56,879 nucleotides of DNA from Acidobacteriaceae bacterium (GTDB lineage Bacteria > Acidobacteriota > Terriglobia > Terriglobales > Acidobacteriaceae): the NCBI GenBank assembly GCA_030041305.1, contig JASHOC010000237.1:1-56879 (forward strand), given 5' to 3'. Shown in pieces: positions 35,884 through 44,899 of this stretch. Made by a program: the position numbers and the translations under genes. Numbering within the stretch: position 1 is the stretch's first letter; every line of letters begins with the position of its first letter. The notes below the pieces were generated by a model that saw nothing but the letters and a program-made list of their open reading frames with translations, was not told the DNA's origin and did no database searches.

Positions 35884-36738
35884 TCACCTTCGTTTGCTCA
35901 CTCTGAGAGTTTTGGGGAAAATCCTGTTTCGCGCCCCCTTGACAATCGAATCCCGACGGGCATATGACACACCTCCTTGTGTCGGAACAAATGCTTGATT
36001 GATTCTGACCAGCGCGACCGCCTTCATTTGGCCTTGAATCGCCCGGCTGTGGCGCACCAGGTGAGGCGAAACCCTCTTGCGAATGCCCGCTCTTTTCGCA
36101 GCCTTGACGCACGCATGCCAAACCGCTTTGTGGCTGATAGGCCGATCGGGGCAGCGAAACACGCGTGAGGGAAACAGATAACTGCTCGGCTTGAACCGGC
36201 GCCAGTAGACACGCAGGGTCTCCAGCAGCAACGGGCTCAGGGGCAGGTCCCGGTCCTTGTGCCCCTTGCCGTCGACCACGTGGATGATCATGCGCCGGCT
36301 GTTGATGTCGCCGACCTTTAGGTAGGCGATCTCGGCGCGGCGCATGCCGGCGCCGTAAAGGATCATCAGCAGCGTGCGCTGGAAGAAGCTGCTGCTGGCT
36401 TCGATCAGCCGTGCCACCTCCTCACGGCTCAGGATGTTGGGCAGCTTCTTGCGGGTCTTGGGAAAGGGCAGGTACTCGCGAAACTCATGCCGGTGCAGTG
36501 TGCGCGCTAAGAAGAAGCGCAGTGCGGCGACGTGGTTCTCGACCGATGCCGGATCCAGTTTCCGTTCCTTCAGCAGGTACGCCTGATAGCTGCGCAGATG
36601 TTCCCGCCCGAGCTTGTCCGGGGCCTTGCCGAAGTGCCGCGCGAACCGTTCGACGTATCGCAGATAATAGCGGATGGCGTTGGCGGGGTAGTTGCGACGC
36701 TCGAGTTCTTCGAGCATCATCTTGCGAAGATGGGTCAA
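35884..36738 (-). pseudogene. tyrosine recombinase/integrase lacking its catalytic C-terminus
   Basis: XerC/D-like site-specific recombinase. The N-terminal SAM-like core-binding domain (AIRYYLRYVERFARHFG, VENHVAALRFFLARTLHRHE) and most of the catalytic domain are intact, with Arg133 in GAGMRRAEI, Lys158 in VDGKGHKDR, and His226/Arg229 in SPHLVRHS. After residue 231 (about 36046) the sequence changes to an unrelated tail, so the second His/Trp and the nucleophilic Tyr are missing. The enzyme would be inactive. Its ATG lies right at the edge of the TonB-receptor remnant, suggesting that its arrival broke that gene. It is probably the relic of a mobile element. Confidence 0.75.
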
Positions 36739-36740
36739 CG

Positions 36741-37389
36741 GGAATATCCGCTGAAGAATTTCGTGGCGAACTACGACCGCACCCTTTCGCCGACGCTGGT
36801 GAATGAGGCGCGGCTGGGATTTCAGGATTTCCCCGCCAACGACCAGGAGTTCACCAACACGGGCGGCAGAATCTGCCTTCGGTGTTCGGGATTCCCGGGG
36901 TGAACGACACCGTGCTGCCTTCCATTAACTATGGCGAGTTCGGGACCATCGGCACCGCCGACCTGCTGGAAAGCTTCCACGACACCACGATCGAACTTGA
37001 GGACGCCGTGACCTGGACGCACGGCAGGCACTCGATCCACGCCGGTTTACATCGCCACGGCGCCGGCGCAGGGCACATTCGGCAACTGCCAGAATGGCAT
37101 TTGGCGCGGGCCGAATCTGAAGACCGCCGACCTGAACATCAGCAAGAAGTTTCCGGTGACGGAACGCGTGTACCTGGACTTCGAAGCGCAGTTTGTGAAT
37201 TTAACCAACACGCCCATCTTCAGCCTGCCCTCGACCTGGCCGGGAACCTTCAGCGACTGCGTCGATTGCAATGGCATCCGCACCACTGGACCAGCCGGCG
37301 GCAAAGGCGGAACGGTAGGAACATTCGGCCTGGAAGATGGTTCGAACCCGGGACGATTTATCGACCTGGCGCTGAAACTGAATTTCTAA
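36741..37389 (+). pseudogene. fragments of a TonB-dependent (Oar-like) outer-membrane barrel protein
   Basis: Three pieces in changing frames. The first, KNFVANYDRTLSPTLVNEAR and LGFQDFP, is in one frame. After a shift near 36868 the second, FGIPGVNDTVLPSINYGEFG and LLESFHDTTIELEDAVTWTH, continues. At about 37043 the sequence jumps to the end of the protein: NISKKFPVTERVYLDFEAQF, NLTNTPIFS and the terminal DLALKLNF ending in Phe. These match the barrel of acidobacterial carboxypeptidase-regulatory-like/TonB receptors of about 1000 residues, most of which is absent. The gene is a remnant cut at its 5' side by the integrase and internally deleted. Confidence 0.8.
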
Positions 37390-37458
37390 AGGGCGGATTA
37401 CGGCTCCGAAGCCGCAGCAGGGCTCGAGAGCCGGCGTTGACCGAAGCGAAGCTAACCT

Positions 37459-37504
37459 GCGAAGCTCGAAACGGACGCGTTCGAGCTTCGCTTCTTTCTT
37501 TTTC
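37459..37504 (+). terminator. rho-independent terminator behind the barrel-protein remnant
   Basis: GCGAAGCTCGAA / TTCGAGCTTCGC forms a perfect 12-bp stem with a 9-base loop (37459-37491), followed by TTCTTTCTTTTT. It sits about 70 bases after the stop, so the original transcription unit is visible. Confidence 0.75.
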
Positions 37505-37594
37505 CCATGGGCCCTCAGGGAAGGGATTTTTGCGGTTCCCGCGAAGGAAACGCCGCGACGTGATGCGCCCGAATCATCGAAAGCGGGGAGAAAT

Positions 37595-38770
37595 ATGGCG
37601 ACGGTGATCACCGCCGGGAAGCTCTTCGACGGCGCCGGGAGCATGGTCGAACATCCCTTGGTGCTTGTCGAGGACGGTCGCATCGCGGCGGTCTCGACGC
37701 GCGAGGCCAGCCAAACGCCGGTAGGGGCGCGTGTAATGGATTTTCCGGACGCGACGCTGGGCCCGGCGTTCTTCGACATTCATATTCACGGCGCTGCCGG
37801 CCACGACGTGATGGAAGCCACGCCGGAAGCGCTGGAGGCGATGGGCAAGTTTCTGGCCGCGCATGGGACGGGCGCATTTCTGGCCGCGACCGTGACGGCG
37901 CCGCTGGACGCGACCTTGCGCGCGGTAGAGGGTATTGCCAAGCTAATCGCGCAGCCCATGGATAATAGCGCGGCGCGTCCGGTGGGGATTCATCTCGAAG
38001 GGCCGTTTCTTTCGCACGCCAAGCGCGGCGTGCATCCGGCCGAACACTTGCTGGCGCCGAGCATCGAGACATTCGACAGGCTATTCGACGCGGCGGAGGG
38101 GCAGGTGCGGCTCATCACGCTGGCGCCCGAACTGCCGGGTGCGCTGGAACTGGCGCGCCATGCGACAGAGCGTGGGGTGCGGGTCTCGATGGGACATTCG
38201 GACGCCACTGCAGCCGAAACGCGCGCTGCCATTGCCGTGGGAGCGGTGAGTTCGACGCACACGTTTAACGCCATGCGCGCCCTCGACCACCAGGAGCCCG
38301 GTATTCTGGGCATGGTGCTCAGCGACGACCGGCTGTTTGCGGAGCTGATTTGCGACGGCGTACACTCCCGGCCTGAAATCGCGCGGCTTTGGTGGCGGGC
38401 TAAGGGGCGGGAGCGGGCAATCTTAATTACCGACGCCATGAGCGCGACGGGCATGCCCGATGGCGAATACCGGCTGGGCGGATTTTCGGTTCAGGTGGCG
38501 AAAGGAAGGGCGACGCACGACGGCGTGCTGGCCGGTAGCGTGCTGACGCTCGACCGCGCGCTCGAGAATTTTGTGGCGTTTACCGGAGCTGAAGTGGAGG
38601 ACGGAATGCATCTGCTGACCACGAATCCATCCGCCATGATCGGGCTGGGCGATGGCGTGGGGAGAGTGGCCGCGGGCTACGAAGCGAATCTCGTCGCCGT
38701 GAATGCCGACGGCCGACTGATCGCTTCGATTGTGCGCGGGCAGGTGGTTGCGGGCGCGGCGGCTGGATGA
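37595..38770 (+). CDS. nagA: N-acetylglucosamine-6-phosphate deacetylase
   Basis: Removes acetate from GlcNAc-6-P in amino-sugar and cell-wall recycling; cytoplasmic TIM-barrel metal enzyme of 391 residues. Metal and catalytic motifs in order: FFDIHIHGAAGHD, HLEGPFLSHAKRGVHP, VSMGHSDATAAETR, STHTFNAMRALDHQEPG, ICDGVHS and the catalytic Asp in LITDAMSATGMPDGEY. The start ATG has GGGGAG 7 bases upstream. It is preceded by the terminator at 37459, so it has its own promoter. No nagB or PTS gene is adjacent. Confidence 0.96.
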   Translation: MATVITAGKLFDGAGSMVEHPLVLVEDGRIAAVSTREASQTPVGARVMDFPDATLGPAFFDIHIHGAAGHDVMEATPEALEAMGKFLAAHGTGAFLAATVTAPLDATLRAVEGIAKLIAQPMDNSAARPVGIHLEGPFLSHAKRGVHPAEHLLAPSIETFDRLFDAAEGQVRLITLAPELPGALELARHATERGVRVSMGHSDATAAETRAAIAVGAVSSTHTFNAMRALDHQEPGILGMVLSDDRLFAELICDGVHSRPEIARLWWRAKGRERAILITDAMSATGMPDGEYRLGGFSVQVAKGRATHDGVLAGSVLTLDRALENFVAFTGAEVEDGMHLLTTNPSAMIGLGDGVGRVAAGYEANLVAVNADGRLIASIVRGQVVAGAAAG

Positions 38771-38952
38771 GCTTCGGCATTACGCGATTGTCAGAGATGC
38801 AGGGCGCCAAGTCTCGGCTGCCCGTTGGTCCCACTCCAACGACGAAGACCTGTCGTCGCGGTTGCTTCCGCTGGGCGTCCCGGCTTCGGGCTCAAACATC
38901 TGAGCAAAATGCGATCAGCTCACCATCGTTCAAAATGCTTTAGCATCCTTGT

Positions 38953-41235
38953 GTGCCTGCCCTCGATACTCCAGTGATGTATGTGCGCGGCGTGGGTCCG
39001 CGCGTGGCGGAAATGCTGCGCGCCAAGGGCATCGAGACGGCCGAGGACTTGCTTTACCACTTGCCGTTCCGCTATGAGGACCGGCAGAATCCGCGCAGCC
39101 TGGATGAGTTGAAAGCCGGCGAGACGGCGAGCGTGATCGCGGAGGTGCGCGGAGCCGCGCTGCTGCGCACCCGCAGGGGACCGTTGTTCGAAATGACGCT
39201 GGGGCAGGGCCGCTGCGTGATGAAATGCATTTGGTTTCACGCCGCGTACCTCGAAGGCAAGTTTCACGCTGGGCAATCGGTCGCGGTGTACGGCAAAGTT
39301 GAGCCCTCGCGATCGTCGAGCCATTTCAAAATGATTCAGCCGCAATTCGAGATTCTGCCCGACGAGAGCGCCGACGCGGAAACGCGCCTCCTGGAAGTAG
39401 GCCGCATCACGCCGGTGTACGAGTCGCTGGGCGGCAGCCGGCTGGCGTCGCGGTGGCAGAGGAAAGTGATTTTCAACCTGCTGGAGACGCTGCGCGGAGC
39501 GGCGCCGGAGTGTCTGCCGCAGGCGATGCTCGAACGCCTGGATTTGCCGGACCGGGAAACGGCATTGCGCGAAGCGCATTTTCCGCGCGAAGGGACGCCG
39601 TTCGCCGAACTGCAGGCCGCGGCCACCCCGGCGCACCGGCGGCTGATTTTCGAAGAGCTGTTTTTTTTGGAGTTGGGACTGGAGCTGAAACGGCGGCGCA
39701 TGAAAGAGCGCGCGGGCATCGCCTTTGCAACCAACGAAAAGGTGCGCGAGGCCATTCGTGAGGTGCTGCCATTTCATCCCACGGCGGCGCAAAAGCGGGC
39801 GCTGGGCGAGATTGTGGCCGACATGCGCGCGCCTGCGCCGATGCGGCGGCTGCTGCAGGGCGACGTAGGATCGGGCAAGACCATTGTGGCTTTGCAGGCC
39901 ATGCTGGTGGCGATGGAGAACGGCTACCAGGCGGCGCTCATGGCGCCCACCGAGATTCTGGCCACACAACATTTCCTGGCGGCGCGCAAGCTGCTGGAGC
40001 GGTCAAGCCGCAAACCGCGGATTGTGCTTCTGACCGGCTCGCTCGACGAAGACCGCAAGCGATGGAACCGCGGATTAATCAATCGCGGCGAGGCGCAACT
40101 GGTGATCGGGACGCACGCGCTGATCGAGGAAAAAGTGGAATTCGACAGGCTAGGCCTGGTGGTGGTGGACGAGCAGCACCGCTTCGGCGTGCTGCAACGG
40201 TTCAAACTGATGAAAAAGCCGGGGCAGGCGGAGCCCGATGTGCTGGTGATGACGGCCACGCCCATTCCGCGCACGCTGGCGCTTTCCCTCTATGGCGACC
40301 TCGACCTGAGCGTGCTCGATGAGCTGCCGCCGGGACGGACGCCGATTGTAACGCGGCGAGTGACGGACGAGCGCGCCGACGAGGTGTGGGAATTTGTGCG
40401 CAAGCAGGTGCGCTTGCGACGCCAGGCGTACGTCGTGTATCCGGTGATCGAAGGAACGAAGGACGACCAACCGGAGCTGGATTTTTCGCGGGATCCCGAG
40501 AATGAATTGGAAAACGCATTCGAGGATCCGGCGCGCGCCAAAACGAAGCCGAAATCCAAGGGCGAGTCCGCCGAACTGTTTCCGCGCGCGCGGCAGGAGG
40601 CGAACCCCTGGGCGAAGTCGGGCTTGAAATCTGCCGTGGAGATGCACGAGAAGCTGCGCACGGGGCCGCTGGCGGGACTGCGCGTGGGGCTGCTCCATGG
40701 GCGGCTGGACGCGGATGAGAAGGAAGTCATCATGCGGCGCTTTCAGCGCGGTGAAATCGACGTGCTGGTGGCAACGACGGTGATCGAGGTGGGCGTGGAC
40801 GTGCCCAACGCCACCGTGATGGTGGTGGAGCATGCGGAGCGGTTTGGGCTGGCGCAGTTGCACCAGTTGCGCGGGCGCGTGGGCCGCGGCGCGGCGAAGA
40901 GCTTCTGCATTCTGATGACGGGAGCGCGGGTTTCGCCGCTGGGCGAAGAACGTCTGAACGCGATGGTGCGGACGCAGGATGGATTCGAGCTCGCCGAGCT
41001 GGACCTGGCGCTGCGCGGGCCGGGCGAGTTTTTCGGCACGCGGCAGGCGGGGCTGCCGGAGTTTCGCGTGGCCAATCTGGCGCGCGACCGGCAGTTGCTG
41101 GAGCTGGCCAAGCAGGAGGCGGCGCGGTTTGCCACTCGGCCGGAGCCGGCAGTCAGCGAGGCCGAGCGGGCGCGCGTGTGGGCGCGCCTCAAAGAAGCGT
41201 GGCAGCGGCGTTATGGGTTAGTGGAGGCGGGTTAA
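38953..41235 (+). CDS. recG: ATP-dependent DNA helicase RecG
   Basis: Branch-migrating helicase that regresses stalled forks and processes Holliday junctions. The wedge domain comes first (YVRGVGPRVAEMLRAKGIET, YHLPFRYEDR). The helicase core has Walker A LLQGDVGSGKTIVALQAML, motif II VVDEQHRFGVLQR, TATPIPRTLALSLYGDLD, and motifs V/VI VATTVIEVGVDVPNATVMV and QLHQLRGRVGRG. Between motifs IV and V is an inserted charged stretch of about 60 residues (LDFSRDPENELENAFED, KTKPKSKGESAELFPRARQ), longer than in most RecG proteins. The start GTG 38953 or ATG 38977 cannot be separated. It is 760 residues. Confidence 0.96.
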   Translation: MPALDTPVMYVRGVGPRVAEMLRAKGIETAEDLLYHLPFRYEDRQNPRSLDELKAGETASVIAEVRGAALLRTRRGPLFEMTLGQGRCVMKCIWFHAAYLEGKFHAGQSVAVYGKVEPSRSSSHFKMIQPQFEILPDESADAETRLLEVGRITPVYESLGGSRLASRWQRKVIFNLLETLRGAAPECLPQAMLERLDLPDRETALREAHFPREGTPFAELQAAATPAHRRLIFEELFFLELGLELKRRRMKERAGIAFATNEKVREAIREVLPFHPTAAQKRALGEIVADMRAPAPMRRLLQGDVGSGKTIVALQAMLVAMENGYQAALMAPTEILATQHFLAARKLLERSSRKPRIVLLTGSLDEDRKRWNRGLINRGEAQLVIGTHALIEEKVEFDRLGLVVVDEQHRFGVLQRFKLMKKPGQAEPDVLVMTATPIPRTLALSLYGDLDLSVLDELPPGRTPIVTRRVTDERADEVWEFVRKQVRLRRQAYVVYPVIEGTKDDQPELDFSRDPENELENAFEDPARAKTKPKSKGESAELFPRARQEANPWAKSGLKSAVEMHEKLRTGPLAGLRVGLLHGRLDADEKEVIMRRFQRGEIDVLVATTVIEVGVDVPNATVMVVEHAERFGLAQLHQLRGRVGRGAAKSFCILMTGARVSPLGEERLNAMVRTQDGFELAELDLALRGPGEFFGTRQAGLPEFRVANLARDRQLLELAKQEAARFATRPEPAVSEAERARVWARLKEAWQRRYGLVEAG

Positions 41236-41269
41236 CGCCCTATTCTCCCAGCTCCCAAAATACCTGCGG

Positions 41270-43252
41270 CTATTTGCCTGGCGACTCCTGAACAGAACCT
41301 ACGCTGACGGGTCGCCGGCCATGTTCCGGCTCATCCTGCGGTTCGAGCGATTGCGCATCCAGGGTGTGCTCATGGCGGTACTGCTCGACCGGCATTTTGC
41401 CGTCCCACCACGCCCAATTCATGGGATAAACATCGGGATCGAAAAAGACCTGGTAGAAGTGCCAGACCACAATAGCCAGCGTGGCTAGAATGGCCTCATA
41501 GAAGTGGATCGCGGTGGCCACATCCACCCACCAGCGCGCGAGCAAGTCGCCCACCCAAACCTTAGCCCACATCATGATGCCGGTAAGTCCCATGAGAACC
41601 GTGCCCCACACCAGCGCCCAATACTCCGCCTTTTCCGCGTAACTAAAGCGGCCAAATTGTGGCTTGTCGTGGCTGAGGCCAAGGTAATAGCGCACCGCTT
41701 TCCACGCGTCGAAGGCGTCCTTCGGTTGGGGCGCAAGATCGCGGATGAGACGCCGGCCTTCCTTCAACGCCGCGAGATAGAAGAGGTGATAGATGCCGGC
41801 GCCAATGAGAATAACGCCGGCCACGCGATGAATGACGCCGCGGAGGTTTTCGCCCATGCCCAGCGTGTGAGCAAACCAGGTGTCGGGGAATTTGAGCGCA
41901 AAGCCGGTCAGGACGAGAACGATGAAACTGGCCAGCAGAATCAGGTGCTGCCAGCGCTGATTCGCGGTCATGCGCACCATGTAGGGGTTTTGCATCTGGC
42001 GCCGCGCCACAGCCTTGCTGCGCCAGATAACGACATTGTGCAAAAGCATGACGCCGATGATGAACAGGATGAGAACGATGTAGACGCGCCGCACCCAGCG
42101 CACCGCAATGGACCCGATGGCCTTCGGATACAGGCCATCTCCGAGATGCACCGGGGTGAGGGTGAACTGGCGCGTAACTCCCTGGTGGCACTTGCCGCAC
42201 GTGGCGTCGAGGTTGGCGGGATTGATGGTGGAGCGGGAGTCGCTGGAAGGGAGAATGTTGTGCACGCCGTGACAGCTTGAGCAATTGGCGACCACCATCG
42301 AACCACCCTCGGAGGCCAGGCCGTGATAGCTGTCGAAATAGGTGGCCACGCGGTTGCCGGGCACGCCGAATTCCTGCGAGAGCCGGACACCCTCGTGACA
42401 GCGTGCGCAGACGTCGCGGGAAAGATTCTGCGCCGCGACCGGCGAGTTGGGACTAACGGGGGACTTGATCGTGTGGATGCCGTGACAGTCCGTGCAGGTG
42501 GGGGCGAGCTGGTTGCCTTGGGCAATGGCCTGCCCGTGGATGCTCTGCATGAAGGTCTGCTGAACGGCGGCATGGCACTTGCCGCAAGTGGCCGCCACGT
42601 TGAGCCTGGAGATGGGCGAGCGCGAGTTGCTGGCGGGCAGGATCGCGTGCGCGGTGTGGCAATCGGTGCAGACGGCGGCCTGCTCCGATCCGCTGGCGAC
42701 GGCGCGGCCATGCACGCTGTCCTGGTAAGAGATGAAGGGCTGCGCGCTGACCCCGTTCGACTCCATCAGAAATCTCTGCCCATGGCAGTGGCCGCACGTC
42801 GCCGGAATATTGGTGTGACTTACCGGAGAATCAGGATCGGCGGCAGCGAGAACCTGGTGCGCGTCGCCGTGGCAATCCTGACACGAGGCGGCCGGGTTCT
42901 TACCCGTCTTACTCGCCTGGGCGTGCAGGCTGTGCGCATAGGCTTTGTTGGCGTCGGTATGGCAGGCGGCGCAGGTAATTTTCTGGGGCGGTGCAGCGTG
43001 CGCCAGACTCTTCACATCCTTGTGGCAATCGACGCAACTAAACATGGCGCCGTGGATAGAATGCTTGAACTTATCCGCGTTCACGTACAGGCTGACAGTT
43101 GTGCCCCTGGCGTCCTGCCCGGTTAGCGTGGCGTCGGAGTGGCAAGTGAGGCAATCGGAATCTTTGAGCTTTTGCGCGGTAAGTGCGTGGGACGCCCAGA
43201 AAAGAAGAAGGAAAGCAAACGTACAGCTGAACCATCTACGAACGAAGTCCAC
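41270..43252 (-). CDS. 11-haem cytochrome c fused to cytochrome b561-type membrane domain
   Basis: A 660-residue redox protein. A signal sequence (FSCTFAFLLLFWASHALTA) is followed by a periplasmic domain with eleven CxxCH motifs (CLTCH, CVDCH, CAACH, CQDCH, CGHCH, CTDCH, CGKCH, CTDCH, CARCH, CSSCH, CGKCH). The C-terminal part has five TM helices with conserved His (LLHNVVIW, VIHRVAGVILIGAGIYHLFY, AIHFYEAILATLAIVVWHFYQ), as in the di-haem b subunit of formate dehydrogenases and related quinol-cytochrome systems. This suggests quinol oxidation in the membrane coupled to periplasmic electron transfer. The partner oxidoreductase is not in the window. A charged tail follows. Confidence 0.92.
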   Translation of the reverse strand: MDFVRRWFSCTFAFLLLFWASHALTAQKLKDSDCLTCHSDATLTGQDARGTTVSLYVNADKFKHSIHGAMFSCVDCHKDVKSLAHAAPPQKITCAACHTDANKAYAHSLHAQASKTGKNPAASCQDCHGDAHQVLAAADPDSPVSHTNIPATCGHCHGQRFLMESNGVSAQPFISYQDSVHGRAVASGSEQAAVCTDCHTAHAILPASNSRSPISRLNVAATCGKCHAAVQQTFMQSIHGQAIAQGNQLAPTCTDCHGIHTIKSPVSPNSPVAAQNLSRDVCARCHEGVRLSQEFGVPGNRVATYFDSYHGLASEGGSMVVANCSSCHGVHNILPSSDSRSTINPANLDATCGKCHQGVTRQFTLTPVHLGDGLYPKAIGSIAVRWVRRVYIVLILFIIGVMLLHNVVIWRSKAVARRQMQNPYMVRMTANQRWQHLILLASFIVLVLTGFALKFPDTWFAHTLGMGENLRGVIHRVAGVILIGAGIYHLFYLAALKEGRRLIRDLAPQPKDAFDAWKAVRYYLGLSHDKPQFGRFSYAEKAEYWALVWGTVLMGLTGIMMWAKVWVGDLLARWWVDVATAIHFYEAILATLAIVVWHFYQVFFDPDVYPMNWAWWDGKMPVEQYRHEHTLDAQSLEPQDEPEHGRRPVSVGSVQESPGK

Positions 43253-43602
43253 GCTTTGAGGAGATGCCTAAAGCGGATTTCCTCGCAGTGATTCGGATCA
43301 CAAGTTAGCAGTCGCGCACCAAGCCGTCGCTGAGTTTATTTCCCCCAAAAAGGTTGCCTGGGAGCGGCCCACGGTAACCCGGCGCGCCTCTCAAACCTTG
43401 CGCGCACGGCCCATTCCTCCGCGCACAACCAACCCCACAAACTCAGATTCACCGGAACAAATCAATTGCCGCAGACCCCGGCCGGGAAGGTCAACCTGCC
43501 ACAGGGCGGCGGCATCATAGTCACGGAGCGAGCCTGCCTGTTATCGCGAGTTTCGCGGGCCGTCGTTTGTTTGAAAGAAATTTCTTTCATGGAGCGTTCC
43601 AA
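43253..43602. promoter_or_regulatory. divergent intergenic region with a 16-bp palindrome
   Basis: About 350 bases between the multihaem cytochrome and the barrel gene. It contains GAAAGAAATTTCTTTC at 43573-43588, a perfect palindrome that ends 2 bases before the GGAG ribosome site of the downstream gene. Position and symmetry suit an operator or a 5'UTR hairpin. The remainder shows no gene. Confidence 0.5.
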
Positions 43603-44244
43603 ATGAGGCGTTTTCTTCTAAGTGCGGGATTGGCGACCTTGCTTACTGTACCTGCTGGTCTCGCCGCTCAAGCCGCACCTCAAGTCACATCCGAATCCAC
43701 ATACAATCATGGTGAGGTGAGTGCGTACGGCGATCTGTTCCGGATTGCGCCCAAAGGCGTCACTGCGACCAACTTCGTGGGGCTCGGCGGCCGCGCGGGC
43801 TTCAACGCGGGCGCACATGTTGCGATCGAAGGCGAGCTGAACTACGATTTCGAGCGGAACTACACCAGCGTCGTCACGAGCAACACAGCCGGCGTGATAA
43901 CCTCCTCGACCTACACTGCCAAAGTGCGGCCCATGACCGGCCTGTTTGGCCCGAAATTCCAGTTCGGGACCTCGGGCCCGTTCCGGGCATTTGTGGACGC
44001 CAAACTCGGCTTCCTCGACTTCAGCACAAGTTGCAACGCGCCGGCCGGCTCGGGATCGTGCTTCACCACTAGCCTGTCGAGTTTCGGCGGGTCGAGCACG
44101 CATTTTGCCTTTTACCCGGGGGGCGGCATTGAGGGGTTCTGGGGTCCGTTCGGCTTGCGCGTGGACGCAGGCGACGAAATCTATTGGAACAACGGCGCCT
44201 ACAACAATCTGCGCATCGCGTTTGGACCGACTTTTCGCTTTTAG
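43603..44244 (+). CDS. small outer-membrane beta-barrel protein
   Basis: A 213-residue exported protein: signal peptide MRRFLLSAGLATLLTVPAGL-AAQA, then alternating strands (VGLGGRAGFNAGAHVAIEGE, LFGPKFQFG, HFAFYPGGGIEGFWGPFGLR) and a C-terminal FGPTFRF. This is typical of OmpW/OmpA-barrel-like proteins of about 8 strands ending in Phe. ATG at 43603 has GGAG 8 bases upstream, which decides against the longer frame from 43567. Two Cys (CNAPAGSGSC) could form one disulfide in a loop. Function unknown. Confidence 0.82.
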   Translation: MRRFLLSAGLATLLTVPAGLAAQAAPQVTSESTYNHGEVSAYGDLFRIAPKGVTATNFVGLGGRAGFNAGAHVAIEGELNYDFERNYTSVVTSNTAGVITSSTYTAKVRPMTGLFGPKFQFGTSGPFRAFVDAKLGFLDFSTSCNAPAGSGSCFTTSLSSFGGSSTHFAFYPGGGIEGFWGPFGLRVDAGDEIYWNNGAYNNLRIAFGPTFRF

Positions 44245-44404
44245 GCGCCTGACCGCATAACGCATGGGTTGTCCATCCTGGTTTCCCAGGTAACTCGAAA
44301 TCGGGAACTTCGCCCCCGCGGACTTAAGACCTATGCTCACCCTCAGGGAGCAAAGATCCCTTCCTGGGGGCGCCGCCAGTGGGTTTTCGAAGATTGGGGG
44401 CGCC

Positions 44405-44521
44405 TATAGCGGTTCTCCAATTGGTGTAGAGCAGAACCTCGAACGTTGAGTGGCGTTTTTCCCAAGAAAACGCCACCTGGCACGCCCCTCAAAACTCCAC
44501 GGGAATTGGAGAACCGCCGTA
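44405..44521 (-). repeat. 117-bp interspersed repeat, copy 4 (inverted)
   Basis: Reverse-complement copy, starting TATAGCGGTTCTCC and ending GGAGAACCGCCGTA on the forward strand. It has the same 117-bp length and the same internal stem. It stands about 160 bases after the barrel gene, at the left edge of a 1.4-kb gene desert. Confidence 0.9.
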
Positions 44522-44581
44522 AACTCGAATCCATCTTCGGGCGCTGATCGATCTGCCTGGAGGCGGCGCCAACTCTTTAGC

Positions 44582-44627
44582 TTGTGAAAACGGCTGTTCA
44601 CAGTTTGTGAAAACGGCTGTTCACAGT
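44582..44627. repeat. 23-bp tandem duplication with inner dyad
   Basis: TTGTGAAAACGGCTGTTCACAGT occurs twice in direct succession (44582-44604 and 44605-44627). Each copy contains TGTGAA...TTCACA, an imperfect dyad that could be a protein-binding site. Confidence 0.8.
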
Positions 44628-44707
44628 TATCTACATCCTTCGGGGCATTTTACCCGCGTTATCAACATATTTTGCACAATATCGACAGGTTTTTGCACAT
44701 ATCCACC
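44627..44707 (+). other. cluster of DnaA-box-like nonamers
   Basis: Four 9-mers close to TTATCCACA on the same strand: TTATCTACA (44627), TTATCAACA (44659), ATATCGACA (44679) and ATATCCACC (44699). The last three are spaced by 20 bases, about two helical turns, and each is preceded by TTTTGCACA-like or AT-rich bases. It resembles a DnaA-binding or iteron region, but no replication gene is near. Confidence 0.4.
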
Positions 44708-44899
44708 TTCACAGAGTTTTGCCGATAATAGGAGATTTCCCTCACAAACTCAGACAGGCCTCTCTCTAAGGACTCGCCGCGGGAAAGGCGCAACGCACGG
44801 TTGTGGATCGACGGTTCGCCTTGCTCCTTCGGCCCTTTTCATCCGTACCTGCATCGCTGGGTCTTGCTTCAGGCAAATGGAGAACACCGTCGAGCGGGG

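Noticed and set aside
37340..37356. GGTTCGAACCCGG, a tRNA T-arm-like string
   Set aside because: It lies within the coding frame of the barrel-protein remnant, and no acceptor stem or other arms can be paired around it.
44627..44707. Chromosomal origin oriC
   Set aside because: The apparent skew change is in the direction of a terminus, no dnaA/dnaN/gidA genes are near, and two of the four boxes deviate from the consensus at more than one base.
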